Of a DNA stretch of 59,285 nt, positions 42,704-51,134 are shown one piece after another; positions within the stretch are counted from its first letter, which is position 1; each line of letters starts with the position of its first letter. The DNA comes from Buttiauxella gaviniae ATCC 51604 (GTDB lineage Bacteria; Pseudomonadota; Gammaproteobacteria; Enterobacterales; Enterobacteriaceae), in the NCBI RefSeq assembly GCF_001654835.1, contig NZ_LXEP01000050.1, positions 1-59,285 on the forward strand, given 5' to 3'. The notes beneath the pieces are model-generated. The model ran no database searches, was not told where the DNA came from, and saw only the letters and a program-made list of their open reading frames with translations. A program made the position numbers and the translations under genes.

Positions 42704-42715
42704 CAGGAGCTGGTT

Positions 42716-43300
42716 ATGGAGCATGATCCCAACCGCAGAATGTTGATAACCGCGCTTGCCGGGCTCACGCTGGCGAACGTCTCCCTGGCTTCAGCAGCCA
42801 CCGGAAATGCAAACGTGCAGGGTAAAAGTCGAATTCTGGTAGCGTACTTTTCTCGCAGCGGAAATACACGGGTGATTGCGGGTGTCATTCACCGTAGCCT
42901 GAACACCGATCTGTTTGAAATCGAACCGGCAACGCCTTATCCGGAAGACTATTTCCAGACCGTTGAACAGGCGAAAAATGAGTGTGAGCAAGAAGTAAAA
43001 CCAGTATTAAAAAATAGCGTCGCAGATATCTCACATTATGAGACCGTGTATTTAGGCTTTCCCATCTGGGGAACCAGCGTGCCGCCCGTAGTGCAAACGT
43101 TTCTCAGCAGCCACAACCTTGCGGGCAAATTACTCATCCCCTTTATTACTCACGGTGGCTACGGTAAAGGAGACAGCGACGACATCCTTGCCAGTCTCGC
43201 GCCAACTGCGCACCGGGAAAAACCGCTGGTACTTGAATGCGACCAGGAGCGAAGAACAACTGAAACGGTCACCAGTTGGTTAGAAACAATACGCAGTTAA
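42716..43300 (+). CDS. Exported flavodoxin-like protein
   Basis: A 194-residue protein. The N-terminus MEHDPNRRMLITALAGLTLANVSLASAA is a twin-arginine-style signal (NRRMLI), fitting export of a flavin-loaded protein. The flavodoxin fold follows: the FMN phosphate loop YFSRSGNTRVIAG (about residues 44-56), YPEDYFQTVEQAKNE, YLGFPIWGTSVPPVV and ITHGGYGKGDS. Flavodoxins normally work in the cytoplasm as electron carriers or quinone/FMN reductases. Here it would act in the periplasm with the exported reductase, cupin and CMD protein. AGGAG lies before the ATG. Confidence 0.85.
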   Translation: MEHDPNRRMLITALAGLTLANVSLASAATGNANVQGKSRILVAYFSRSGNTRVIAGVIHRSLNTDLFEIEPATPYPEDYFQTVEQAKNECEQEVKPVLKNSVADISHYETVYLGFPIWGTSVPPVVQTFLSSHNLAGKLLIPFITHGGYGKGDSDDILASLAPTAHREKPLVLECDQERRTTETVTSWLETIRS

Positions 43301-43407
43301 TCGTCCGCATTCATGAGTCTGCCAAATAAGGGCAATCAGGGGTGCTAAATAATTAACGCTGACAACTCAGATATGATTGAACAGCAAACATAACAGAGGA
43401 TGTAATC

Positions 43408-44472
43408 TTGAAGACGATCTTAAAAACGCTGGCCATTTGCATGATGGCGGGTGGTCTGGTGGCTCAGTCGGTATATGCCGAGCCGCTGGTCATTCAGGAA
43501 CAGGGAAGCTTTTCTGCTGGTGGCACTATCATCACCGCACCAGGAACATTTGACGCGAAAAAGCCGCTGGACTCAGCTGGCCAAACCTACCATGGCGATC
43601 ATGCATCTGTGTTCTACCAAATCCCGGAGAATCCGCATAAATACCCTATCGTCATGCTGCACGGCACAGGTCAGTTCTCCCGTACCTGGGAAAGCACCCC
43701 GGATGGTCGCGAAGGTTTCCAGAACATATTCCTGCGTCGCGGTTTCTCAACCTATCTTGTCGATCAGCCACGTCGAGGAAGCGCCGGGCGCACGACTGTA
43801 GAAGGTACTGTTTCGCCAAAACCCGATGAGCAGATGTGGTTTAATCAGTTCCGCGTTGGCGTATGGCCAGAGTATTTTAAAGGCGTTCAGTTCTCTCACG
43901 ACAAAGAAGCGCTGAATCAGTATTTCCGTCAGATGACCCCGAATACCGGGCCGTTTGATATCAATGTCATCTCTGATGCGATGTCCGCCGTCGTGGATAA
44001 ATCCGGCCCGGCTATCCTCTTCACCCACTCTCAGGGTGGCGGACCAGGCTGGTACACGGCGATGAAAAACGACAAGGTTAAAGCCATTGTCGCCTTCGAG
44101 CCTGGCAGCAGCTTTGTCTTCCCCGAAAAAGAACTCCCTGCCCCTATGCCAAGCGCGTTCGACACGCTGAAGGGTGAGCCTGTGCCAATGGCGCAATTTA
44201 TGGCACTGACCAAAATCCCGATTCTGATTATTTACGGTGATAACATACCGGATAAACCTGTCGCCATGCCCGCGCAGGACAGCTGGCGGGTACGTCTGGC
44301 GATGGCTCGTGAGTGGCGCGACGTGGTGAACAAGCATGGCGGGGATGTGACGGTAACGCATCTGCCAGAAGTGGGAATCAAAGGGAATACTCACTTCCCG
44401 TTCTCTGATTTAAATAATGTGCAGATTGCTGATTTAGTAGGTCAGTTTTTGAAAGAGAAAAATCTGCAGTAG
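43408..44472 (+). CDS. Exported alpha/beta hydrolase (lipase/esterase-like), TTG start
   Basis: A 354-residue protein with signal peptide (LAICMMAGGLVAQSVYAEP). The hydrolase core contains VMLHGTGQFSRTWES (oxyanion region), the nucleophile in FTHSQGGGPGW (about residue 211), the acid in IIYGDNIPD, and the His in KGNTHFPFSD. The start is a TTG at 43408 with AGAGGA upstream, the only good choice that gives a full signal peptide. It is 107 bp after the flavodoxin in the same direction. It is the second exported hydrolase of the locus but is not closely similar to the one at 36800. Confidence 0.83.
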   Translation: MKTILKTLAICMMAGGLVAQSVYAEPLVIQEQGSFSAGGTIITAPGTFDAKKPLDSAGQTYHGDHASVFYQIPENPHKYPIVMLHGTGQFSRTWESTPDGREGFQNIFLRRGFSTYLVDQPRRGSAGRTTVEGTVSPKPDEQMWFNQFRVGVWPEYFKGVQFSHDKEALNQYFRQMTPNTGPFDINVISDAMSAVVDKSGPAILFTHSQGGGPGWYTAMKNDKVKAIVAFEPGSSFVFPEKELPAPMPSAFDTLKGEPVPMAQFMALTKIPILIIYGDNIPDKPVAMPAQDSWRVRLAMAREWRDVVNKHGGDVTVTHLPEVGIKGNTHFPFSDLNNVQIADLVGQFLKEKNLQ

Positions 44473-44992
44473 GACGAAATAGTATTGAGCTTTCATTATT
44501 GAGGGCTCAATACAAACATCAATTTTTTTCAAAAAAAATGGGAACGTGACGGTCTGCTTTGAGCGAGGAGCAGACGTTCAGCATAAATGATTTACCTCCT
44601 ATGAATGCTTATCACGGGCGCAACAGAGCCTTTTTTTAATTATCCAACAACATTTTCTCTAAACGATGCCTGTCAATTCGATTCGATGTCTGACAAACAT
44701 TTCTGAGCACCAATTGGTCATGTGATTCCGCATACTAAACATTCTGAAGCTGGCATCTGATGTGTGGCACATAAACTATCTCTTATATCGAGCCTGGCAT
44801 TGACAGATTTGAGGCCATTTCTATGAATTCTGGTAGTGAGTAAACACGTTCTGGCGGCAGGTATCGGTATAAAATAGAAAAATTCGTATTCAATATTCAT
44901 AACTAAAAGTAAATTGTGTATTCATTGTAATGCTATTTTAGTAAATCATTCAGATGCTTAAACTGGATTCACACCTAAATGAGGAGTCCAGA
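44473..44992. other. 520-bp AT-rich intergenic region with one stem-loop repeat
   Basis: It contains a short hairpin after the hydrolase (TATTGAGC / GCTCAATA, 44483-44512) and the dispersed stem-loop repeat at 44552-44575. The rest is AT-rich with no supported gene. The right end holds the promoter of the next secreted protein. Confidence 0.45.
44552..44575. repeat. Dispersed stem-loop repeat, unit B
   Basis: GTCTGCT-TTGAGCGAGG-AGCAGAC forms a 7-bp stem with a 10-base loop containing GAGCGAGG. Related copies lie at 50560, 52511, 53179 and 57995. Confidence 0.6.
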
Positions 44993-45778
44993 ATGAAACT
45001 GACTAAAATTGCTTTACTGGCTGCGGCACTGGTATCAGTAGCTTCCGTTAATGCTTTTGCTAATGATGCTGTTTCCCTGAAATTCAGCGATGGTCGCGCG
45101 GATATAAAAGGTGTTGAAGCGGTCAATGCCGTACTAAATCCCATTGGCATCAACGTGACGACTATTGATATTCCTGAAGCAGCAAATCCAGTTCTCAAAG
45201 TTTCTGAAACTCGCGCTCTGACCAGTGCTGAGCAGGATTTGCTGATTAAAGAGTTTCACCTGAATCAGGAGCAGTTGCTCGAGCAGGTACGCATGTCGGG
45301 CCGAACACCCGCAGTCAAAGGCGGTGGTGTGTTAACTGAGGAAACTGGCTTCGGCCCATACCCGAAAGTGTATGACATGAAAGCGATGGATGAAAAAACC
45401 CATAAAGCGGTGCTGGAAAAATACGGCCGCATGCATGTGAATTCCGCCGATGACGGAACCGACGTCGATGAAGTAATGACGGTGGTTAACGGTGGTCCGT
45501 TCCGCTGGGGCTTTACGCTAAAAGATGGTTCAATCGCGCGGTTCCAGGTTGAAAAAGTCGGTCTGAACGACAAGGCTGTCCGTGTGAGCTACCACGGTCT
45601 CGGCATGCACGCCGGTATAATGGATCCCAAACAGGGTCTAATTGTTGCCTTCGGCCATGGGCCGAAAGAATTCACAATGCGCTACAAAGCTGACGTACCA
45701 CATCAGGAACTGCTGGGAACCAATCCATGGATCGACTTTAGCGGTAATTATCCGGTCGTACTGGATAAAGCCAAGTAA
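44993..45778 (+). CDS. Secreted protein of unknown function
   Basis: A 261-residue protein with a classical signal peptide (KLTKIALLAAALVSVASVNAFA). GAGGAG is 7 bases upstream of the ATG at 44993, so the upstream in-frame ATG at 44954 is not used. The mature part has an N-terminal segment with charged helices and a C-terminal beta-rich domain containing several His (HVNSADDG, YHGLGMHAGIMD, FGHGPKEF) that could bind metal. It has no Cys. I do not recognise the family. The gene stands alone and ends before a hairpin terminator. Confidence 0.7.
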   Translation: MKLTKIALLAAALVSVASVNAFANDAVSLKFSDGRADIKGVEAVNAVLNPIGINVTTIDIPEAANPVLKVSETRALTSAEQDLLIKEFHLNQEQLLEQVRMSGRTPAVKGGGVLTEETGFGPYPKVYDMKAMDEKTHKAVLEKYGRMHVNSADDGTDVDEVMTVVNGGPFRWGFTLKDGSIARFQVEKVGLNDKAVRVSYHGLGMHAGIMDPKQGLIVAFGHGPKEFTMRYKADVPHQELLGTNPWIDFSGNYPVVLDKAK

Positions 45779-45827
45779 TCACCGATATCTGGGTATGTAT
45801 TAATTGCTTCAGATGAAATAATGCCAG

Positions 45828-45880
45828 ACGGCCATAGAGAGGCATCAGGAAACCACATCCTGCTTCTCGGGCCGTTTTTT
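45828..45880 (+). terminator. Terminator after the secreted protein gene
   Basis: ACGGCC (45828-45833) pairs with GGCCGT (45870-45875), with a branched interior, followed by TTTTTT. The T tract on the + strand supports termination after the preceding gene. Confidence 0.65.
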
Positions 45881-45903
45881 GCTAATTTATTACAAGGAAA
45901 TTC

Positions 45904-46389
45904 ATGCTCATTAAAGCAGCCATAATTACTGATGCCAACGAACTTGAACGAATTTATACTTTGTCTTTTGAATCGAATGCATCTTATTTCCCTGCTGATA
46001 TGGAGGATGATGAAGGTGATTCAGAAGATGAATTTTCATGTGAATCCGAAATAAGCATGCCGGGGAAATGTGTCCTGGGGTTTTGGGTGGCTAACCATCT
46101 GATAGGCGGGGCTGTCATTTCGAGAGCAGTTCATGAAGCAAACCTCCTGGAAAAGCTATTTATTTTGCCTGAAGAACAAGGAAAAGGTTATGGCCACCGT
46201 GCATGGTTAGAGATTGAAAAGATGCAACCATGTAAAGAAGGATGGAAGTTGAGAACACCAACCAGTCTTATCAATAACGTTGGTTTTTACGTGAACAAAT
46301 GCGGATTTTCGATAATCAGCGTCGAGGACCTGGGTAATGACGGAGTTGGAATGTTTGTCTTCTACAAGCCGACAAGTTCGAATTTATAA
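45904..46389 (+). CDS. GNAT family N-acetyltransferase
   Basis: A 161-residue protein with the GNAT pattern. Motif A, LEKLFILPEEQGKGYGHRAWLEIEK, has the acetyl-CoA pyrophosphate loop QGKGYG (about residues 94-99), and motif B is NVGFYVNKCGF. An acidic insertion (MEDDEGDSEDEFSCESE) lies before it at about 36-52. The acceptor substrate cannot be told. AAGGA precedes the ATG. Confidence 0.87.
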   Translation: MLIKAAIITDANELERIYTLSFESNASYFPADMEDDEGDSEDEFSCESEISMPGKCVLGFWVANHLIGGAVISRAVHEANLLEKLFILPEEQGKGYGHRAWLEIEKMQPCKEGWKLRTPTSLINNVGFYVNKCGFSIISVEDLGNDGVGMFVFYKPTSSNL

Positions 46390-46542
46390 GTACTAATTTA
46401 AAGGAATGTTTATTACCTCTTCCGCATTAGCATCGCTAATAGCCAGAAAAAGGTTTTAACCGCTTAATTCAGAATAATCAAATACTGAGTATTTAAAAAG
46501 GGCCTCTTACTTATAAACGAAAGTTTTATCGACCCTCAATGG

Positions 46543-47448
46543 TTAATCCATCAAACCAAATTGCTTCAACCACTCAGGACGAGGTCCTGCAGGGATAATA
46601 CCTGTAGGATTGATATGGCGATGAGACAAATAATAGTGTTGATGAATGTGGTGCATATGTACGGTCTGGCGGAACGACTCCCGGGTGAGTAAATTCAGCA
46701 TGTATCGGTACAGGGCTGAAAACGTCTCAAGTGGTCTGCTATTTGCCTTGAAATGAACGGCATATATGGTTTCAAATCTTACCAGTGACGGGAACAGGAA
46801 AAGGTCGGATAAGGTCAATTCATTACCGAATAGGTACAGCGTAGTGGCCAGCCTGTCGTCCAGTATTTCCAATGCCTCAAAAAGAACGGCAACTTCACGT
46901 TCATAATCCTCCTGACTAGTCGCAAAACCTACCTGATAAACACGGCGGTTTATGTTGCTATGAAGCCAGGCATTCAATTCTTCTACCTCACTGGCAAGCG
47001 ATGCCGGAAACAAATCGATGCTATTACGTGCAAGAGTCTTCCAGTCGGTGGCGAGCGTCTCAGCAAGCGCGGCAGAATCGCTACAAACGATTTCCCTGTT
47101 CTGCTTGTCCCAAAGAGCAGGCACCGAAACCCGGCCGGTAAAATCTGATTTGGAATGCACATACAGTGAACGCAGGTAGGCTTCCTGGTTTACTGGATCG
47201 GGATTTTCCTTACTGAAGGCCCATCCGTTGTCATCCCGGATGGCGGCCACTGATGAAACAGAGATCACCTCATCAAGTCCCAACGTCTGAATAACCAGCC
47301 ATGGCCGGTGAGCAAAGGGGCAAGCGGCAGAGACGTATAGATGATAACGCCCGGCTTGCGGCAGGACTTTACCCGAAAAGGTATCCTCAAGCGTTAGCGT
47401 ATCTGCGGACATATTCGGATACCAGCTACCATTTTCCAGAACAGCCAT
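46543..47448 (-). CDS. Glutathionyl-hydroquinone reductase (Xi-class GST)
   Basis: A 301-residue protein. The thioredoxin-like domain carries the active-site C43 in SAACPFAHRPWL, and the C-terminal helical domain has LTLSDLFLFPSLVRFETIYAVHF and the family ending NPTGIIPAGP. These enzymes reduce glutathionyl-hydroquinones to hydroquinones, using glutathione, and so recycle quinone conjugates; E. coli YqjG is one. GGAGG lies just before the ATG at 47448, which is preferred over the ATG at 47460. It lies downstream of an FMN reductase in the same direction, which together suggests quinone detoxification. Confidence 0.9.
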   Translation of the reverse strand: MAVLENGSWYPNMSADTLTLEDTFSGKVLPQAGRYHLYVSAACPFAHRPWLVIQTLGLDEVISVSSVAAIRDDNGWAFSKENPDPVNQEAYLRSLYVHSKSDFTGRVSVPALWDKQNREIVCSDSAALAETLATDWKTLARNSIDLFPASLASEVEELNAWLHSNINRRVYQVGFATSQEDYEREVAVLFEALEILDDRLATTLYLFGNELTLSDLFLFPSLVRFETIYAVHFKANSRPLETFSALYRYMLNLLTRESFRQTVHMHHIHQHYYLSHRHINPTGIIPAGPRPEWLKQFGLMD

Positions 47449-47621
47449 TTTGACCTCCATATAGTTATAGTCAGAGAATTAGTAATTAAATGTTGTCAGA
47501 TCAGTATGGTCTGGCGTGATTGGTCATGTCAGAAAGTTACAAAGAAATAGCAAAAAAGGCTGCAATCGCAGCCAACAGAAGCAAACTCCCTTGATGAAGG
47601 GATAATGATGAAGAAGAAATA

Positions 47622-48167
47622 TCAGAGCTGTGATTCGAACTGAGAAACCAGAACCTGTAGCGCCGTGTCGGTTTCTGTATCGAAGCTGCCGTTCTGATAT
47701 TTTTTATAAAAGTCCCCCACACTGTAGGTGCCTGCCACCTCACAGCCCCACCATGGCATCAGCTCGCCCATATACTTGAGGTTAGTTGCCCCACCGTTTT
47801 GCCCCGGCGACGTGCTTAACAGCAGAACTTTTTTCCCATGGATACCAAAGAACGACTCGCCCTGTTCACGTATGCGGGACAACCAGTCAATAGCATTTTT
47901 GAGACAGGCCGGCATCAATCCATTATGTTCAGGTGACACGATAACAAGCGCAGTGCAATCCCTGACAATTTGGCCTAATTGGCTAACGGTATCTGGCAAC
48001 ACATCATTCTCATGGCCTAGTTGGTACATAGGTAATGGAAGGTCGTGAAGGCTCACCTGGCACACTTCATGTCGGGAGAATTTAGTGGCAACCTCGGAGG
48101 CCAATAGCCCGTTAATGGATTCTTCCGGCACACTGTTACTGCCATTCAGGATGAGGATTTTATTCAT
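47622..48167 (-). CDS. NADPH-dependent FMN reductase family protein
   Basis: A 181-residue flavoprotein of the FMN-reductase/quinone-reductase superfamily. Seen: ILILNGSNS at the start (FMN phosphate loop region), VIVSPEHNGLMPACLKNAIDW (about residues 75-95) and KVLLLSTSPGQNGG. Typical reactions are reduction of FMN, azo dyes or quinones with NAD(P)H. The start at 48167 (MNKILI) is preferred over MAIIMNK at 48179. It is divergent from a LysR regulator with 107 bp between them, and the glutathionyl-hydroquinone reductase follows 170 bp downstream. Confidence 0.87.
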   Translation of the reverse strand: MNKILILNGSNSVPEESINGLLASEVATKFSRHEVCQVSLHDLPLPMYQLGHENDVLPDTVSQLGQIVRDCTALVIVSPEHNGLMPACLKNAIDWLSRIREQGESFFGIHGKKVLLLSTSPGQNGGATNLKYMGELMPWWGCEVAGTYSVGDFYKKYQNGSFDTETDTALQVLVSQFESQL

Positions 48168-48274
48168 GATAATTGCCATCAGTTAATAGTGTCGTTACGA
48201 TACTGATTTCCTGAAAGTGTATAAAGATCGTTGTAGTGATAATATAATTCACTGATAGTAAATTAAGAGTAAAT

Positions 48275-49177
48275 ATGAACAGAATAACGGCATTGAATAT
48301 TTTTCGCCGGGTAGTGGAGCTGGGTACCTTTAAGGCAGCGGCAGAAGATCTGCATTTGTCGCAAGCAGCTGTCAGTAAAAATATTAATGAGCTTGAGGAT
48401 CATCTGGGTACCGCGTTAATTAATCGTACCACGCGAAGGATGAACGTAACGGAGTCCGGGCTGGTCTATTACCGTCAGATTTGCAGCGTACTGGATGCGC
48501 TGGAGTCAGCTGACCAGTCCGTCATGGCCTCCTCATTTTCCCCGAAAGGCAGTCTGAGGGTCAGCGCCCCGATGTCGTACGGATTAATTAAAATTAATCC
48601 GCTCATCTGCGACTTCAGACACAAGTATCCTGATATCAGTACTGAGGTCATCCTGAGTGACACCTATGTTGATCTGATAGACAAAGGTGTTGATGTTGCT
48701 ATCCGAGGTGGAGGGGTGCTGAATGATTCTTCCATGCGCTCTCGACTGATCTGTAAGGTTCGCCGGGTGCTTTGTGCATCCCCTGACTACCTCAGTCAGG
48801 CCGCACCTGCGACTCATCCGGACAATCTGAAAGAACACGACTGCCTTGTATACAGCCTTTCTTCTTCACCAAGAAAATGGATTTTTACCCGAGGAAACGA
48901 GAGCACTTCTGTAGATCTGATGCCAGCCAATTATTCGGTAAACAACGGCATTGCCCTGAAGCAGGCAGCAATAAAGGGGCTGGGTATTATTCTTATTCCG
49001 GAAGAGTTTGTCCGTCTGGAACTAGAGTCAGGAGAACTGGTTGAGGTCATGCCGGAATGGGTGCCTGACACCCATTCGCTGTATGCAGTTTACCCTTATC
49101 ATAAGGAACAATCGCAAAAGGTCCGCCTGTTCATTGATTTCGTGATGGCAGCTTTCCGGGAGATCGATAAGGGATAA
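48275..49177 (+). CDS. LysR family transcriptional regulator
   Basis: A 300-residue LysR protein. The N-terminal helix-turn-helix reads MNRITALNIFRRVVELGTFKAAAEDLHLSQAAVSKNINELEDHLGTALINRTTRRMNVTE, and the effector-binding domain follows from about residue 90. It has the style of the CrgA/DhcR-like group that controls adjacent oxidoreductases. It is divergent from the FMN reductase and likely controls it, and perhaps the quinone reductase and DMT exporter beside it. The inducer is unknown. Confidence 0.92.
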   Translation: MNRITALNIFRRVVELGTFKAAAEDLHLSQAAVSKNINELEDHLGTALINRTTRRMNVTESGLVYYRQICSVLDALESADQSVMASSFSPKGSLRVSAPMSYGLIKINPLICDFRHKYPDISTEVILSDTYVDLIDKGVDVAIRGGGVLNDSSMRSRLICKVRRVLCASPDYLSQAAPATHPDNLKEHDCLVYSLSSSPRKWIFTRGNESTSVDLMPANYSVNNGIALKQAAIKGLGIILIPEEFVRLELESGELVEVMPEWVPDTHSLYAVYPYHKEQSQKVRLFIDFVMAAFREIDKG

Positions 49178-49190
49178 ATCTTTGGTCGGT

Positions 49191-50099
49191 TCAACTTCGC
49201 GCCGTGACAGGTCGCCGCTCCTTAACGGCCTGTACCTGAAGCAGAACAGTAGCAAGGACTGACAATGCGATACCTGGATAAACGCTAACTGGCAGAGGCT
49301 GCCCGCTGCTCAGCATGCTAATGAACGCCACAAAAACCGGGTTCAGGTAGATATAAGCTGAAACTTGGCGAGGACTTAGCTTCACAGTCGCAATCTGCAT
49401 GATCCAGGATGTCAGCAGCGTAGCGAAGACGGCAAGGTAAAGCATATGCAGAAATTTCTCAGGATCCATTCCGGAATAATCAGGGATCTCCCCGGAGAGT
49501 ATCAGCGCACCGGCCATCCATGCCGCGCCTGCGACCAGAGTCGTGAACACAAAAACCAACATCTCTTCGCCTTTGTACAGCAGTTTCATCGACACCGAGA
49601 ATCCCACCATAGAAAGACATCCCACCAGGAACAGAGCATCTCCATGGTTCAACTTCAGGTGCAGGAGTATGCCCACATCCCCCCGGCTGATCACCCAAAC
49701 TGTACCGATGGTGCTGATGATGTAAACCAGGAGTGTCCCGGGACGAATTTTATCCCTGAACAGGAAAATACTGGCCACCGCAGTCAGAAAAGGTACCAGG
49801 GTGTAAAGCGTGCCGGTATTCAGCGTGGTGGTTGTTTTCAACGCTTTAAACATAAGCAGGAAAAAGGTGGCATAGAAAAAACTGATAATTAACCCTTTAG
49901 GCAGGATCCGGATAAAGGTCCGGCGCCGTTCCGGATTGAAGATGATAAAGGGTGCCAAAATCAGTGCGGCCAGACAGAAGCGCATCAGCGCAAGCGAAGC
50001 AGGGGTGATTTCTGCAGAAAGAGCCTGTGCTGAAATAAACGAACCCGCGATAATAATGGTGCTGGCTATCAGTAACAGGTGGTATTTAAGATGTCCCAT
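49191..50099 (-). CDS. DMT superfamily (EamA) transporter
   Basis: A 302-residue protein with ten membrane segments arranged as two EamA halves: the first begins LLLIASTIIIAGSFISAQALS with SLALMRFCLAALIL, and the second begins DALFLVGCLSMVGFSVSMKLLY with VSAYIYLNPVFVAFISMLSSG. EamA proteins export amino acids or metabolites. It is convergent with the LysR gene (13 bp between stops). Substrate is unknown. Confidence 0.88.
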   Translation of the reverse strand: MGHLKYHLLLIASTIIIAGSFISAQALSAEITPASLALMRFCLAALILAPFIIFNPERRRTFIRILPKGLIISFFYATFFLLMFKALKTTTTLNTGTLYTLVPFLTAVASIFLFRDKIRPGTLLVYIISTIGTVWVISRGDVGILLHLKLNHGDALFLVGCLSMVGFSVSMKLLYKGEEMLVFVFTTLVAGAAWMAGALILSGEIPDYSGMDPEKFLHMLYLAVFATLLTSWIMQIATVKLSPRQVSAYIYLNPVFVAFISMLSSGQPLPVSVYPGIALSVLATVLLQVQAVKERRPVTARS

Positions 50100-51134
50100 G
50101 TTTCCCCGGGCAGCCTGAATTGGCGATGAAAATTAGTATTTACGCTATCTTCCGTTAAAATAATATTTACTGAAATAACGATAAAGTAATTTGATAATTC
50201 ACTATTGGTGATGAATGGTCTATGGACGAGCCTGTATATTCTGACCGGGTGGCTCCTGCATCAGACATAAGCAGGACAAATTTACGGGGGAATGACGCTG
50301 ATGCATCTGAAAGGTAGTGAAACAGTTTTGAAGCCCGGTAACTTCCCCTTAGCAGCTGTAGATACTCAGAAAGTAAAGTTTTTCCCAGAACTCTGTGGCT
50401 GGGGCGGGCGATTATGATGAGTTGGGAGAATTTCAGTATGCGCAATTAATTATTGACGTTTGCTTAATTAAGGGAGTTTCTACAAGCCAGCATTAATGTG
50501 GTTGTATCCGCACTAATGTCCGCTCCTGGCACGAAGCGGACCGTTTGAAGAGCCGTGTGGTCTGCTAAGAGCGAGGAACAGACATCAGTAACTTTCGCTC
50601 AGCGAGGGGTGTAAGTTAACCCCATACGAACAATATCAGTTTGTCGAAAGATCTCTAAAAGTGAAAGGTATGGTTTGGAGGGATACTTACAAGTTCAATA
50701 CTGAAGCTTTATTAAATACACCCTGGGACTAATTATAAATATTGATACCACCGACAATAAAAAACTGATATTTTATTGGAATAAGATCATTCGTTCATTA
50801 ATAAAAATAAACGATGTGAATAAAATTAAGTGCCTACCAACAACCCATTAACGTACCGCACTCCAAAATCTGACAACCCCTGCACATCGCAAAACATGAC
50901 TACAACATTTGATGTATAAAGTAAAAAAAATCACCACATGCACAAGAAAATTATTTTATATCAAAATAAAATAAATATAATGACAGATATGAGAAACTAC
51001 GTGATTCGTATATGCATACAAAATTATTAATGAAGGGCATAGCGACTTAAGAAGTGTTCTTCGCTCCCTCTAAATCCATACGGTTAAATATCCATACATT
51101 CAGCCTCATGAACTAAAACAAAAGGTAGTGAATA
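50100..51134. other. 1-kb intergenic region with repeat and AT-rich DNA
   Basis: The left part holds the DMT promoter and a stretch of non-AT-rich sequence (about 50200-50420) that may be a decayed gene but gives only short frames. At 50518-50583 lie two stem-loop repeat units. From about 50700 the DNA is strongly AT-rich up to the solute-binding protein gene. I see no supported gene or RNA. Confidence 0.45.
50518..50583. repeat. Dispersed stem-loop repeat, units A and B together
   Basis: Unit A, GTCCGCT-CCTGGCACGA-AGCGGAC (50518-50541), and unit B, GTCTGCT-AAGAGCGAGG-AACAGAC (50560-50583), each form a stem-loop and are 18 bp apart. The same A then B order is seen at 57957-58020. Confidence 0.65.

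Noticed and set aside
44718-44900. 60-codon frame on the minus strand in the AT-rich gap
   Set aside because: No ribosome-binding site or conserved-looking features.
50167-50445. 92-codon frame on the minus strand upstream of the DMT gene
   Set aside because: No SD, no hydrophobic or domain pattern; it runs through what may be decayed non-coding sequence.
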